Shown here in pieces: positions 1 through 11,709 of a DNA stretch of 64,000 nucleotides. Position 1 is the stretch's first letter. Each line of letters opens with the position of its first letter. Where the stretch lies: positions 563,772,315 to 563,836,314 of the forward strand of contig CM057346.1 of assembly GCA_030015575.1 (NCBI GenBank), written 5' to 3'. Source of the stretch: Agapanthus africanus. Lineage: Eukaryota; Streptophyta; Magnoliopsida; Asparagales; Amaryllidaceae. The notes beneath the pieces were generated by a model. The model saw only the letters and a program-made list of their open reading frames with translations, did not search any database and was not told where the DNA came from. The position numbers were made by a program, and so were the translations under genes.

Positions 1-205
1 CTCGTCGAGTGAGGTGCTGGGCATTCGTAAGATGAATACCTCGATGCAAAGCAAGAATAATCGACTATAGTGAAGTTATTACCCTGACGCAAACTTTTGT
101 CCAAGGGGTCACTCCCGGTGAAGGGATCTCGGCCCTTGCCTCGTCGACTGAGGTGCTGGGTATTCATAACCGAATACCGCGATGCAAAACAAAAATGAAC
201 GTCCT
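1..205. repeat. Direct repeat pair with about 139-bp spacing
   Basis: The block beginning ctcgtcgagtgaggtgctgg at 1 recurs with substitutions at about 139 (ctcgtcgactgaggtgctgg). Both copies continue with an attcgtaa/attcataa segment and a cgatgcaaa(g/a)caa segment. It is a diverged tandem duplication in the leader of the family Y element. Confidence 0.7.
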
Positions 206-258
206 TGTAATAACAGCTTTTTGAAAAACTTGTTCCAACAACGTCTTTTAGGTTTATT

Positions 259-314
259 TTCTTGCATTAGTTCTTTTAATGCGTGATATTCTTGCATTAG
301 TTCTTTTAATGCGT
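259..314. repeat. 30-bp tandem duplication
   Basis: The 26-bp block beginning ttcttgcattag and ending aatgcgt occurs at 259-284 and again at 289-314, a period of 30 bp with no differences between the two copies. It looks like recent replication slippage. Confidence 0.85.
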
Positions 315-1418
315 CCCATCATTTAATCCTACCATTGCAGAAAACAACCAAAATATGACGTACGCTTATGCCATTCGCATTCGCCACGGGGTCCCGTCAT
401 CACTCGTTAGGTTACTTAACTAACGACAGAGTGGGGGCTGGGCTAGCGCGGCTGTAAAACATAAGCAACGCCTAAATAGTAAAGCAATGATAGACATTAC
501 AGATCACAGATGAATACATTGGATATACTAGCAATCCGCAATCCTTTCGAGCCTGGAACGAAAAGCGGATAACACGGTCGCGGTGAATAGCCAAAACCCC
601 ACCCAAGACCCCTACGGGTGCGGCAAACCACCCGCCAAGTACCCGAAGCGAAGCAACCTCCCTCAATGCCATGAGTAGGCCACTCGGCACTTCGAGCTAC
701 CCGGTAGTTTGTGCACCCCTCCATGGGTCTATCCTAGGAGCAAAAACAGTAAAAAGAATTATACAATGACGGCTACAACCCCGACCCGGTTGTGCGGCCA
801 AACAAAAATATTATTACATCAATTTACATTTACAATGAATGAAAGAAAAACAAAAGCTCATCTCACATCCACCCCGGCTATTCACCCGCGACAGTCCAAC
901 AGATTCATATACACATTCCAATATCAAACACAGATCATGTAAAACCCCGACTAATCGACTTATAGCGATTAGCCGACGTTCAATACATGCAAGCAACACA
1001 GATATAACCAACATAGCCAAAGTGCAGTGAAGTTCGGAAAAAAAATACGGAATTATAGGACCCCAAAAGTGAATTTCAGTTCTGGAAAATCTGGGCACAT
1101 ATAATATATCTGAAAAATCCCAAAATCCAACCATAAGAACACTGCACGAAAAACGATGCAGACAAGAAACTAAACTGCGGCGCTTCCGCGGCACATGCCT
1201 ATCTCGTGCCGCGGAAGCGCGGCTCTTTAAATGAATTGTTGCATCGTATTTCTTGTGTGTTCAAATAAAACCCTGAGACGAATTTACAAGTATAAGTTTT
1301 TCATTTTGAGCCAAAAAAATTTCAACAGAAACTCAGGTTTTGTAATATTTCCGGTTTTGTGATTTTTCGTTTCCGAACTTCGTTACACTTCACTACCAAG
1401 CTAGTTTAAGTTTAGTTA

Positions 1419-1431
1419 GGCTCTGATACCA
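1419..1431 (-). other. Primer-binding site, initiator-Met tRNA type
   Basis: Read on the minus strand this is TGGTATCAGAGCC, the classic plant retrotransposon primer-binding site complementary to the 3' end of initiator methionine tRNA. It lies one base downstream of the LTR end (minus strand ..CCTAACA), the expected spacing. It fixes the orientation of the element as minus and the LTR boundary at 1433. Confidence 0.85.
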
Positions 1432-1432
1432 C

Positions 1433-3480
1433 TGTTAGGTCCACGTTACCTCTCCCGGTACTTACGGGGTTGCGGAAACGGTAAATCAAAATTTTTTCTA
1501 AACTTTGTAACATGGACCGTAAAAGCCGGATCTTTGCTAAACTAAAACTAGTATTCTAGCTAAAGAGAGTTAGCTACTATGGAAGATGGTTATACCTAAA
1601 CTTGAACTCCTTCTTCTTCAAACCTTGTAGAGGTTGATGGTTCTCTTTTCGTCGCCTTCTCCCGTCGAAGATGGATCCGCCTCGAAGGTTCGACTTTGGG
1701 CTCTTCCTCGATCTTTGAGTGAACTAGGGTTTCCGGCTTGCTAAACCTTCATCCTAGAATGAGTAGAGAGTGATTAGGGTTTGCTTTTCCTTTTAAAGAG
1801 AATGATTCTCAACACATGAGAAGGTTTCTCTTTGCTAGAGGAAGAAGAAGATGAAATGAGGAGAGAGAGAGGTTAAGATAGAATGAGCAATCTTTTCTCT
1901 TTCTAGCAACCATAATGCAAAAGAAAAATATTATCTAAATGATAATAATTGAAAATGAGAATAGTTGATGGTAGTATTTGGAATGACCACAACCATGCTT
2001 CATTTAATAAAAAGTAAGCATGAATCAAGGAAGACTTTTTAAAGCATGATGGTAGTCAATGGTCAACAAGTCAACCAAGGTCAACAAGTCAACAAAAAAT
2101 CAACCATAACTTAATTCTCATTTAATTACTATTATTAATAGATAATATATAAATCCATTAGGGTTTGGAAAATGAAGACTGTCAACTGTGCATACGCACC
2201 CGTTCCGAAACCCTAATGAAAAACCTCATTCTCCGCCTCAAGCAACTGTGCATACACACCTGCATTCTCGTTCCGAGGAACAAGAATACCAAGATATAAA
2301 AGCAACCCCCAAAACATATACCAGTATCTGGCTCAAACCAGAGCCTGCCAGTATAATCCGTCCGGACTCCAAACGTGCACAAGTGCGCGGATGAGAACGA
2401 ACCCTGTCGCAAAACCATGCGACCTCTACTCTGTTTTGCCCAGAGGCGAATACCCTCTGTGTGGGACTCTAAAGACTCGACACTACGCTGGCAGTGGGTT
2501 TAACCACAGACCGCAAGCGGCACTAGCTGTGTATAACGGTCCCCAGGTAGATGTCGACAAGAAGGCTGACGAGGTGAAACCCCATCTGAACTCCTACTGA
2601 GTCTGAATGTGACATTCTCTGTACAGTCCGGTCTGTTCGTCTGATACATCGCATGGCGGGCCTAGGGGGGCGGTAAACGTCAGTCCCCTAATAGCGGTAC
2701 AAGTCGTGTCGGAGTGAAGCCCAAAACACCCTGAGATAACACTGGAAACCTACCAGTATATCTCGCTTGCCCTGGCCAGGGACTACTCGTGTAATGGCTC
2801 TCCTAGACACAGCGCGATGTCAACCCCCAATACCGGGAGAGACGAATCCTGTCTAACCGTCACTGCCTCCAAGTGCTTCGGGACTGCTCCCAACTACTAC
2901 CTGTTTGCACGACTCAGTAGAGCCGTGGTAGGGTAGTAATCAAAGAACAGTGGGAACACACTCGAGGCGAAGTGACAGTGTCAAGTCAGCGGACTAAGCT
3001 GTACTCATGTCACCTGGGAACTGATAACTGACGATAGGTATAATACCAACCATCAGTTCCCGACGAGTCCTGTCCAGTGTACTCGTAACCCAACGAGCAC
3101 CCGCATACTATCTCAAGTACGACGTACCGACGGCTGTGGGACAGACCGTCTCCCGTGCTGGGATGAGAAGTGCATACGCTAGTCTACTCCGGAGCATCGA
3201 TGCCCTATCTCGATACTCCCACGACCAGGGACGTGTATAAGGATGTGCTTGTAGATTACCCAGCCCCCACGAGTGTGATCGCCATCACAACGCCGGTAAT
3301 CAAGCAAAGATCCTAAGGGCTCTACTAATGCGTATAGGTGATATAATAAATAAACACACATGTACACATTAAAGCAGAGACAAACCAAGTAGCATACTAC
3401 TATATTGAGCAAGATTGTCTGTACAACTGTGAATATCCCAAGCTTCCATCAAGTAATATACATACTAGTATGATACAGTA
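1433..3480 (-). mobile_element. 5' LTR of family Y retrotransposon
   Basis: The minus-strand 3' end is exact: it ends ..CCTAACA at 1433 next to the PBS. The other end, near 3480, is inferred from where CACTA sequence begins, and no clear target duplication was found. A second, plus-strand copy at 15450-17290 aligns with this LTR over most of its length. Shared landmarks include tagcaaagatcc-ggcttt and the string gcatacgctagtctac. The LTR is long (about 2 kb), with dense short inverted repeats between 2400 and 3300. No protein is encoded. Confidence 0.65.
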
Positions 3481-3501
3481 ATGGCCTCTAGGGCATATAC
3501 A

Positions 3502-4961
3502 CTAACAGGCCGCTCTCTCTGCCTCGGGGGTCGCCATCCACAAGGAGTAGCAGTCGGCCTTCAGCTCATTCCTGTTGTATCGGACCTTGGTCTGCATGTT
3601 CTTCATCAGGCCATTGTACAGAGCATGAAGGTCGAGCACCCTCCCAGGGTGATCAGGGTCAGCTACAGGCTGAAAATCGTAATCCAACTGAAAATACAAA
3701 AAAAACATTGTTATTAGATTGCAAGTGTTAATAATAAATATATTGGATAAATCAAATGAAAATAAGCCGTTAATACGTACCCGAGCCTGATCAAAGAAGA
3801 GGGCGAATGAGCGCCGGTGCTGCTCGCTCCACTCAACGTGAAGTGGATAGTTCTTCACGAGCCGGCTCTCGTCCCCCATATACCGGCCGAACCTCTCGGC
3901 ATGAGGACCGGTATAGCGATAGTCAAGGGTAAAAAAAAGGGGGAATGCTGCCTCCCCCTAGCTCTGTCAAGCCTCAGCCTATGGGACTGATTCGGGCCTC
4001 GAGTCCCCCTCTGGGGATGGGGAGGCCCTGCGTCTGCATGAAATATCAAGACAATCAATATTAAGACAAAGTTGTATTAAGAAATCAAGGTTAAACGAAA
4101 ATTCAAGTGTGATATATACCTCCGGTGACTATCGCACGAGCCTGGGCCCGGGCAGCAGCACGAGCGGGACGATAGTTCCTCTGGTGAGGAACAACCGGGG
4201 TTCCGGATGCGGACGCATCCTCTCCAACTAGAAAATAAATATCGACGCTAAATTTCCAAGAAGTTCATATTTATTCTATAGAGCATATGTAAAATGAATA
4301 AATATTTTAAATTTATTCATACTAACCTGTAGACGATGCGGAGGGTATGGAAGATGCAGGAGTGGCCCCTGTGGAAGATGTGGACGCACCACCTATAATT
4401 AGACAATTAAAAATAGATTATATAAGTAATTGCAAAAAGAATGTGTAGATCAATAATATAACGTTCTAAATCAATATGCATGCACTATAGGATATATAAA
4501 TATACCCGCAGGTGCGGTGGTGTCACCACCTACAGCTAGACAATAATAAAAATTGCTAAGTAAGAGCAAAAGGAATGTGTGTATTTATGATATAGCATTC
4601 TAAATCAATATACATGCACTATATGATATATAAATATACATGGAGGAGCGGGAGTGGCCTCTGTCCCAGATGTGGACGCATCACCAACAACTAGACAATC
4701 AAACATTGACAATATAAGTAATTTTGATATAAATAGGCATGAATATTTGTAATATTACATTCAAAATGGATATGCGTGCAGTATACCTGGAGATGTGGCA
4801 AAATCTACACGGAAGGAGGCATCCGAAGGGGTCTCCGATCTGGGTGCAAGACTGGCCCTCTGAAGCTCCCTACGGAGCTCTACGGGCGGCAGAACCGCTC
4901 TGCCTCTGCCTCTACCTCTGCCGCGGCTGGAGCTCCTGCCGCCCTTCGCTGCTCCCGACAT
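3502..4961 (-). CDS. TNPA-like second gene of CACTA1, seven predicted exons
   Basis: CACTA elements usually encode a second, TNPA-like DNA-binding protein beside the transposase, and the position fits that role. Splice signals predict exons 4961-4787, 4690-4640, 4535-4506, 4392-4327, 4227-4120, 4033-3781 and 3687-3502. Exon 1 starts MSGAAKGGRSSSRGRGRGRG, a basic Arg/Gly-rich head. Exons 2-5 are very short and code Gly/Ala/Ser/Thr/Pro-rich linkers with recurring GDASTSG-like words. Exons 6-7 carry a block containing YPLHVEWSEQHRRSF and then YGLW-like YSLWMATPEAERAA, resembling the conserved domain of plant Ptta/En/Spm-type proteins. The last exon may continue past 3502 into sequence lost to the LTR insertion. 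Exon joins are by eye and the family call is by resemblance. Confidence 0.55.
4320..4790. repeat. Tandemly duplicated micro-exon plus intron units
   Basis: Three adjacent units of about 110-170 bp each contain a short exon, the acceptor-side motif ctagacaat, an A/T-rich intron with agtaa..gcaaaa.gaatgtgt, and the donor-side motif gatatataaatata. Intron-like copies occur at 4393-4503, 4536-4637 and 4691-4780. A further trace lies at 4997-5070, beyond the gene start. They show growth of the TNPA-like gene by exon-intron duplication. Confidence 0.7.
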
Positions 4962-5007
4962 CGTCATCAAATCTAGATAAACAGTTCGTGGACGCATTAG
5001 ACAATCA

Positions 5008-8000
5008 TTAAAAGTATTGACTATATATGTATAGAGCGTAAAATGTGAAGTAATAATATAACATTACTGATAACATTTTTCGTTTCGTGGGCGCATTATA
5101 CATATCTACTTGGATTTCATCGTCGATGTCATTTCTAACCCACGTAACTTCATGATCGGTCGAAGACAACCCGTCCTTCGAAACAGACGGTCGGAGCACT
5201 TTAAGCCTTCTTTCTTCTTCGTCCTCATCGCTGTCCTCGAATTCTGGGACATCGTAAACATCTCTGGGTTTTCATCGGCATACAACACTCCATCCCGGAT
5301 GCTTCAAACACTGTGAGTAGTATACTTGGAACGCTTGGTTCGGAAAGATAAACGGATCGTCCTGACTGTAAAATCGAAGTGTGTTCACACTGGTCAATCC
5401 ATATTCATCTTTCCAAGTCCCAAGATTGCTTCTCCACCTGTCCGTATCGGTTCGCGGATCGTACCAAGTACACTGGAATATATAAAAGGGTTATGATCGT
5501 CCGGGATAGTGGATGCCGAGTATACAATTTAAGTACCCATAGTAAATCACACCGTCCGATCCTACCGTCGCAATCCCACTATTCTGAGTGGTTCTAGATG
5601 TTTCTATGTCCTTAACTTCGAATTTGTATCCAAGGACACCAAATCCTTTGTAATATGCAACCTCCATACTAGGAAATTGAGCAAACATCTTGAATCACTC
5701 TCAAATGATGCAGACAAGTTCGGATCGTGGATCTAACAAAACAAATTTTACGACAAATACATAACGATACAAGTTTAGATTAAAACTGATAGCAATAAAA
5801 TGTTATTCGAATAACTTACATGATCTGTGACCCAATCACAAAAATTATCCTGATGGTATTTTTCCAAACGTTCTTCGTTCCAATCAGGATGCCCCTCACG
5901 TACCTCGTTAAAATGAATTCTGTTTTCGATAAATAATTGTGATATTAATATTATATCATTTCATACACACACAAATACAGATATAACAATTAATCCAAAA
6001 GAACTTACTCTCTAATTTGTTCAAGATATGCGCAATTAAGCAAGATAAACCGGTATATCTTGTTGATAAACATAGTGTCTACCCTCTTATACTCGGCTTT
6101 ACCATATGGCCCGTCTTGAATTCTTCGTGGTCGGTTAAGCCTTGTCTCAATGTTCTCGTCCAGATAGCGGGAACAAAACGTGGTTGCTTCATCAAGAAAA
6201 TAACCTTGCATGATAGAACCCTCTGGTCGATTTTTATTGCGTTTATACTCCTTAAGAGTGTAGAGGTACCTAATGAGAATATGTTGAATAAATAAATACG
6301 GGCATACAGGACAACAATAAATTTATAAATTGCGCGAAACGAAAAATTACACGTACCTCTCGACGAGATACATCCATCGATATTGTACCGGTCCGGCTAA
6401 CTTCGCCTCAGTTGCAAGAGGAACCGTCAAGTGTATTATGATATCGAAGAATGACGGTGGGAAAATACGCTCAAACTTGCAAAGTATCAACGCAATAGAA
6501 TTTTCTAGTTTATCCAGCGTCGCAACCTCCAGCGTTTTAGCACACAACTCCCTGAAAAAACAACATAGGTCGTTGATTACTAGACCAACCGAGTCGGGGA
6601 GAGAAGTCCTGAGGGCTAATGGAAGAAGGTGCTCCACGATAACATGGTGATCATGACTTTTCAGCCCATCGATCTTGCCCTTCACAATTTTTATTTTCTT
6701 GCTGAATGATCCCGAGAAACCAGTGGGGACTTTCAAATCATGCAACACCTGCAGGAATCTTTTCTTCTCCGGTTGTGACATATGATAAGCGGCATTGGGA
6801 AGTACAAACTTGCCCGGTTTACCCGCTACCGGTCTAGGGTGCAATTCACTTCTTATTCCCCACTCTTGTAGATCCATCCGAGCATTCATGTAGTCTTTCG
6901 ATTTCCCGTCTTTACAAAGAAGCAAGTTAAGTATGTGCTCTGATACTCCCTTCTCTATATGCATGACGTCTAGACAATGACGCACTGAATTTGTAAACCA
7001 GTACGGAAACTCAAAGAAAATGCTTAACTTGTTCCAATATTGTGGTTTGACCTGTTTCGTCGGATCCATCCCGAAGGTCACGTTATTGTAACCATCCCAT
7101 TTAGCAGCCACGTCCTCTCCGGACAATGGAGATGGAGGTCCAAGAAGCTCCTGATGACCATCAAAGTGAACCGTGTCTAACCTATAAGGGTATTCTGGAG
7201 GCTGGAAACGTCGATGGCCGCAATAACAAACCTTCCTACTAAAATTCAAGAATTTTGATGTTGTGTGTTCATGGTAATGAGGACATGCTTTGTGACCATG
7301 TACGGACCAACCTGATAGCATTCCATATGCAGGAAAGTCATTAATTGTCCACATTAAAGCCGCACACAGTATGAAGGTTGTATTTGTGTTTGAATCATAT
7401 GTCTCTACACCATCAATGAACAAAGATTTCAACTCCTCGATCAGAGGTCGGAGATAGACGTCGATATTGTTCCCCGGTGAGTTTGGTCTGTCGATAAGAA
7501 GAGGCATCATAAAGTATGATTGGTCCATAGCCAACCAAGGCGACAGATTATAAATTATCATTACAACGGGCCATGTGCTGTGACTTCTAGCCATATAGTT
7601 GAATGGGCAGAAGCCATCAGTAGCCAGTCCGAGCCGGACATTGCGAGGATCGCTACTGAATATTGCGTGCCTACTATCGAAATCCTTCCATGCCAGTGAA
7701 TCTCTTGGATGGCTCATTTTTCCATTTTCGCTTGGAGGAGCACGGTGATGCCAAATCATTGCCTCGACTGTTTTTTTGCACCTGAATAGCCTCTGTAGCC
7801 TCTGTGTTATGGGAAAGTATCGTGCTATCTTCACAGGTATATCAGGCTTCTTATCAGAATCTTTCGGCTTATACCTGGCCTCTCCGCATGTTGGACACAC
7901 TTTCAAATCTAAATTCTCTTTCCGTTACAACACGCAATTTTTAGGACATGCTTGAATCTTCTCGCACTTTAGGCCCAAATCAGACATCATCTTCTGGGCT

Positions 8001-8647
8001 TCGTACCAGCTGTCGGGCACATTATTTCCCGGAGGCATAGAATCTTTCAAGAACGAAAGAAGCATTGTGAATGACTTGTTGCTCCATCCATTTAGGCACT
8101 TAATCTGGAAAAGTTGGACGAACCATGAGAGGGTGGAATACTTCGCATTCTCATAAATTGGTTTCCTAGTATCATTCATGAAATTTTCATATTTATTCGC
8201 ACGCGGTCCTTAACCGGAAGGAATGTCATCTTCGGTACGAATAGATTCACCTAGGGCAGCCTCTACCATATCCTCCATTTTTTCTGATGGAAATAAATTT
8301 CCGTCTCCTGCCGCATTACCGAATTCTTCTTCTTCTCCTGCCGCATTATCGTGTTCTCCTTCTTCTTCTGCTGCAGTACTGCATTCTTCTCCTTTCCCGT
8401 GATATTTCCAAGTTGTATAAAGTCTAGTAAACCCATGTTTTACAATATGAAGCTCTGCCAATTCTACCTTCTGCCAGTACTTATTGCCACATCTATCGCA
8501 CGGACAGAGAATCTTCTCTATTATGATCTTATTATGTGCGCATGCAAATTTAAGGAAAGCAGCAACTCCTGCGACAAACTTAGGTTGCATACGTTGTTTC
8601 CAATCCACATACATCCAGTCCTTAACTCTGACGTACTCATGGGCCAT
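5008..8647 (-). pseudogene. TNPD-type CACTA transposase with four in-frame stops
   Basis: TNPD proteins bind and cut CACTA ends in the nucleus. Exon 1 (8647-6349) begins MAHEYVRVKDWMYVDW, the transposase-associated N-terminal domain with a CPCDRCGN zinc-binding motif. An acidic Glu/Ala-rich linker follows, then KVCPTCGEARYKP and the Transposase_21 (TNP2) core, including FDIIIHLTVPLA near its end. Exons at 6271-6008 (RPEGSIMQGYFLDEATTFCSRYLDE), about 5922-5821 and about 5732-5008 carry the C-terminal domains (DUF4218/DUF4216 type). The frame is kept throughout, but nonsense codons lie at 8210, 7925, 5491 and 5272. At 7925 TAA follows CVL, where the family normally has Tyr before RKEN. It is an aged, inactive copy. 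Confidence 0.85.
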
Positions 8648-8784
8648 GTTAGACTGTATAACATATAAATTGTAGGTTATGCTAACTATATTGAGAAATA
8701 TAAGAACGGGATAGTTACTGACAAAGGAGAAAATCCGTATATATGCTTTGTGTGTGCATTTATCGTTGAAAAGAATAAATTATC

Positions 8785-10139
8785 GTACATATGTTAACCA
8801 ATAGACGGGGACTAAATGGCGTTTTTAGTTTCATATATGAGTATCGATGAGAATATGAAGGTTTCATATTATCATATATTGGTTTTAACCCGAACATCTC
8901 GAATCGCTCTCTAATTATGCGTTTGTTGTGTATTCTTGTTGTATGTGTGTATTCCGGCTGTCGGGGGTAGGCTTCTATCCCATTAAGAATGTATAGAGCG
9001 AACGCCCATCACTTGTACTTTCAACCATTTCGAGTAAATTTCGGCAGCACCTCCCCGCTGTTCTCCGAGTACACTGTAATAGAATAGATAATCATTTCAA
9101 AGCTGTGAAACAACGTTGAAATGAACATCTAATCTATCTTTGTACATGGAGAACCAGCGGAAAGGTACCGACGAAATATCTCGAAACGAATGAAAACACA
9201 AGTGAATGAAGGCGTTTGCTTTATACATTCTTAACTTGTCCACACGGGACAAATATATGGGTTACCATATGATTGAATTTTCTCGTCGCGTAGACTATAC
9301 GACGGTTGTTAGTATCGAGCTATACTGTCCGATATTTAACAACCTTCGTATAGTTCTAGGTCACGACGAGCATCGCATGTATGTTAACCGATAGACGGGG
9401 ACTAAGTGGCGCTTTTAGTTTCATATATGAGTATCGATGAGAATATGAAGGTTTCATATTATCATATATTGGTTTTAACCCGAACATCTCGAATCGCTCT
9501 CTAATTATGTGTTTGTTGTGTATTCTTGTTGTATGTGTGTGTTCCGGCTGTCAGGGGTAGGCTTCTATCCCATTAAGAATGTATAGAGCGAACGCCCATC
9601 ACTTGTGCTTTCAACCGTTTCGAGTAAATTTCGGCAGCACCTCCCCGCTGTTCTCCGAGTACACTGTAATAGAATAGATAATCATTTCAAAGCTGTGAAA
9701 CAACGTTGAAATGAACATATAATCTATCTTTGTACACGGAGAACCAGCGGAAAGGTACCAACGAAATATCTCGAAACGGATGAAAACACAAGTGAATGAA
9801 GCCGTTTGCTTTATACATTCTTAACTTGTCCACACGGGACAAATATATGGGTTACCATACAATTGAATTCTCTCGTCGCGTAGACTATATGACGGTTGTT
9901 AGTATCGAGCTATACTATCCGATATTTAACAACCTTCGTATAGTTCTAGGTCACGACGAGTATCGCACATATGTTAACCGATAGACAGGGACTAAGTGGC
10001 GCTTTTAGTTTCATATATGAGTATCGATGGGAATATGAAGGTTTCATATTATCATCGAATATCATATATTGGTTTTAACCTGAATATCTCGAATCGCTCT
10101 CTAATTATGCGTTTGTTGTGCATTCGTGTTGTATGTGTA
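8785..10139. repeat. 590-bp tandem repeat, about 2.3 copies
   Basis: The word atgttaacc followed by atagac occurs at 8791, 9381 and 9971, a spacing of exactly 590 bp each time, and the intervening sequence is nearly identical. The array lies immediately upstream of the transposase start at 8647, where CACTA promoters and subterminal regions sit. Short frames within each unit are repeats of each other and are not genes. Confidence 0.9.
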
Positions 10140-10985
10140 ACATGATTTTAAACCATTGAGATCAAGATTGATAGAACTGATAATCCTACATTGCAATAGT
10201 ATTCATCAACCAAAAACTATTATTGCAATGGCATTCATCTATAACAATCAACAATTAAAACTACAAATGTAGGATACTGATATCATAAAGCGTTATACGC
10301 AACATATGAATTCACATGACTGAAACATGCATCAAAATATTGAAGTAGGGGGGCAGAAAAAAACCCTATTTGATTATCAAATGCATGGGTTTGTATGATT
10401 TATATGTATGTATTTGAGTGCTGCAATTCCGAAATTTGCTTTAACTTGTACGTTGCTTTATGTTGTTAATTTGATCATTTTTAAAATTGTAATTGGTTCT
10501 ACACATAATTATTTCGTTATTGTAACAGAAAATTTTGTTTCTTTCGATATGAAACAGATACGATACACGATATGATAAATAAAAAAACGAAACACAAACC
10601 GTATCAAGATTTAACAACTTTGATTATGTCACATACGCGGGCCGATATTTTCATATTAGCCAATAGGAAAAAATAGATTGCGGTCTGGATATGGCATATT
10701 GGCAGATGTTACCTATATGCATACATGCATGTTGTCTCCCCATTTTGTCATAAATTAAACCAACTTTTCTATACATGCTAGTAATTACTGGATACATTCA
10801 GGTTAAATACATAGAGCTAGCCGTAATTTCCTCTACGGTAAACTTTTATCAATGCAATACTTTGGATCGCCTAACTAGATCGCCATTCACGAACACAATC
10901 TATTTATATGGCATAATTTTATACACTTAATTTTACCACATTTAATGAAAATGAATCATTCATGATATGATACATGTACATACAT
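10140..10985. other. A/T-rich non-coding part of CACTA1
   Basis: No coding frame or known repeat was recognised. A loose inverted repeat lies at about 10170-10270 (cctacatt..aatgtagg, with caatagt..actatt and attgcaat inside). It could be a small fold-back insertion, but the boundaries are unclear. Confidence 0.4.
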
Positions 10986-10990
10986 CGATA

Positions 10991-11303
10991 CCCAACCCCA
11001 ACCTAACCCCAGCCCAGCCCCAGCCCAGCCCCGCCCCAACCTAACCCTAACCCCAGCCCCAGCTAAACCCCAACCCTAACCTAACCCTAGCCCCAGCCCC
11101 AGCCCAGCCCCAACCTAACCCTAACCCCAGCCCCAGCTAAACCCCAACCCCAACCCTAAGCCAAACCCTAACCCCAGCCCCAGCCCCAGCCGCAGCCGAA
11201 CCCCAACCCTAACCCTAACCCCAACCCCAACCCCGACCGCAACCCCTGCCGAACCCTAACTCCAACCGCAACCCCAGACCCAGCCATGAACCCTAGCCCT
11301 AAA
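10991..11303. repeat. C-rich, telomere-like degenerate repeat
   Basis: About 310 bp are built from variants of CCCTAA, CCCCAA and CCCCAGC words, with almost no G on the plus strand apart from the CAGC words. The minus strand, which is the sense strand of CACTA1, is therefore a run of GGG/GGGG blocks with strong G-quadruplex potential. It sits between the CACTA1 terminus and the transposase promoter region. The mixed words argue against a true telomere seed. Confidence 0.85.
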
Positions 11304-11499
11304 TAATCAAAAATTTCTTTAATTTAGTTGAAGATTTACTAACCTGAACGGCGGTGGCGACGACCTGAACGACGACGAGAACGGCGGTGGCGACGAGGAG
11401 AACGGCGGTGGCGATTTGGGGATTTTGTTTCGCGCGCGATCGAGAGAGGAAGAAAGAGATAACGGGCATAGGCGATCGATCTGTGCCTTTATTAAATCG

Positions 11500-11709
11500 C
11501 TATTTAGTTGCCCCTACGGATTTGTCCGTAGGTCCTTAGTTTGCGGCTCCATAGGGGCAAACACCAAATTAAGAATTAATATTTTTATTCTTGAACGTCT
11601 TGGCCCGTAGGGGCAACCTTTTAGCCCTATGGATTAATCCGTAGGGCCAACATAAATCTGCCCCTACGGATTTCAATATCCGTAGGGGCAACCCCCTATT
11701 TTAGTAGTG
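11500..11709 (-). repeat. CACTA1 5' terminus and subterminal palindromes
   Basis: The minus strand begins CACTACTAAAATAGGG at 11709. Within 200 bp there are four arms of the type CCCCTACGGAT / ATCCGTAGGGG, arranged as inverted pairs (about 11508-11533, 11608-11660 and 11660-11692). Subterminal repeats of this kind are the known binding sites of TNPA-type proteins in En/Spm elements. The 3-bp target duplication cannot be checked because the other end is missing. Confidence 0.85.

Larger units (their letters stand above)
1..1432 (-). mobile_element. Internal leader of family Y LTR retrotransposon (partial)
   Basis: This stretch lies between the window edge and a primer-binding site that abuts an LTR, so it is the start of the internal region of a minus-strand LTR element that continues off the left edge. 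No credible coding frame is seen; the open frames here are short and match no domain I know. It contains a direct repeat (about 1-65 and 139-205), a 30-bp tandem duplication (259-314) and a GC-rich part (370-720). Inference rests on the neighbouring LTR rather than on internal coding evidence. Confidence 0.55.
3481..11709 (-). mobile_element. CACTA (En/Spm-type) DNA transposon CACTA1, 3' end missing
   Basis: The 5' terminus is intact: on the minus strand it starts CACTACTAAAATAGGG at 11709, followed by subterminal palindromes. Behind it lie a C-rich repeat, 590-bp tandem repeats, a TNPD-type transposase gene (8647-5008) and a TNPA-like gene (4961-3502), all on the minus strand in the usual CACTA order. 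The 3' terminus is absent because the family Y LTR begins near 3480. The transposase carries several stops, so the element is not autonomous in this copy. It is inserted inside another CACTA-type gene that resumes at 11710. Confidence 0.8.

Noticed and set aside
814..1194. Minus-strand frame of 126 codons
   Set aside because: It lies in the non-coding leader of a retrotransposon next to the PBS. Its composition and lack of any motif suggest chance.
6330..6650. Plus-strand frame of 106 codons
   Set aside because: It is antisense to the well supported TNPD transposase exon.
10991..11303. True telomere or chromosome end
   Set aside because: The words are mixed and degenerate, and both flanks are CACTA transposon sequence.
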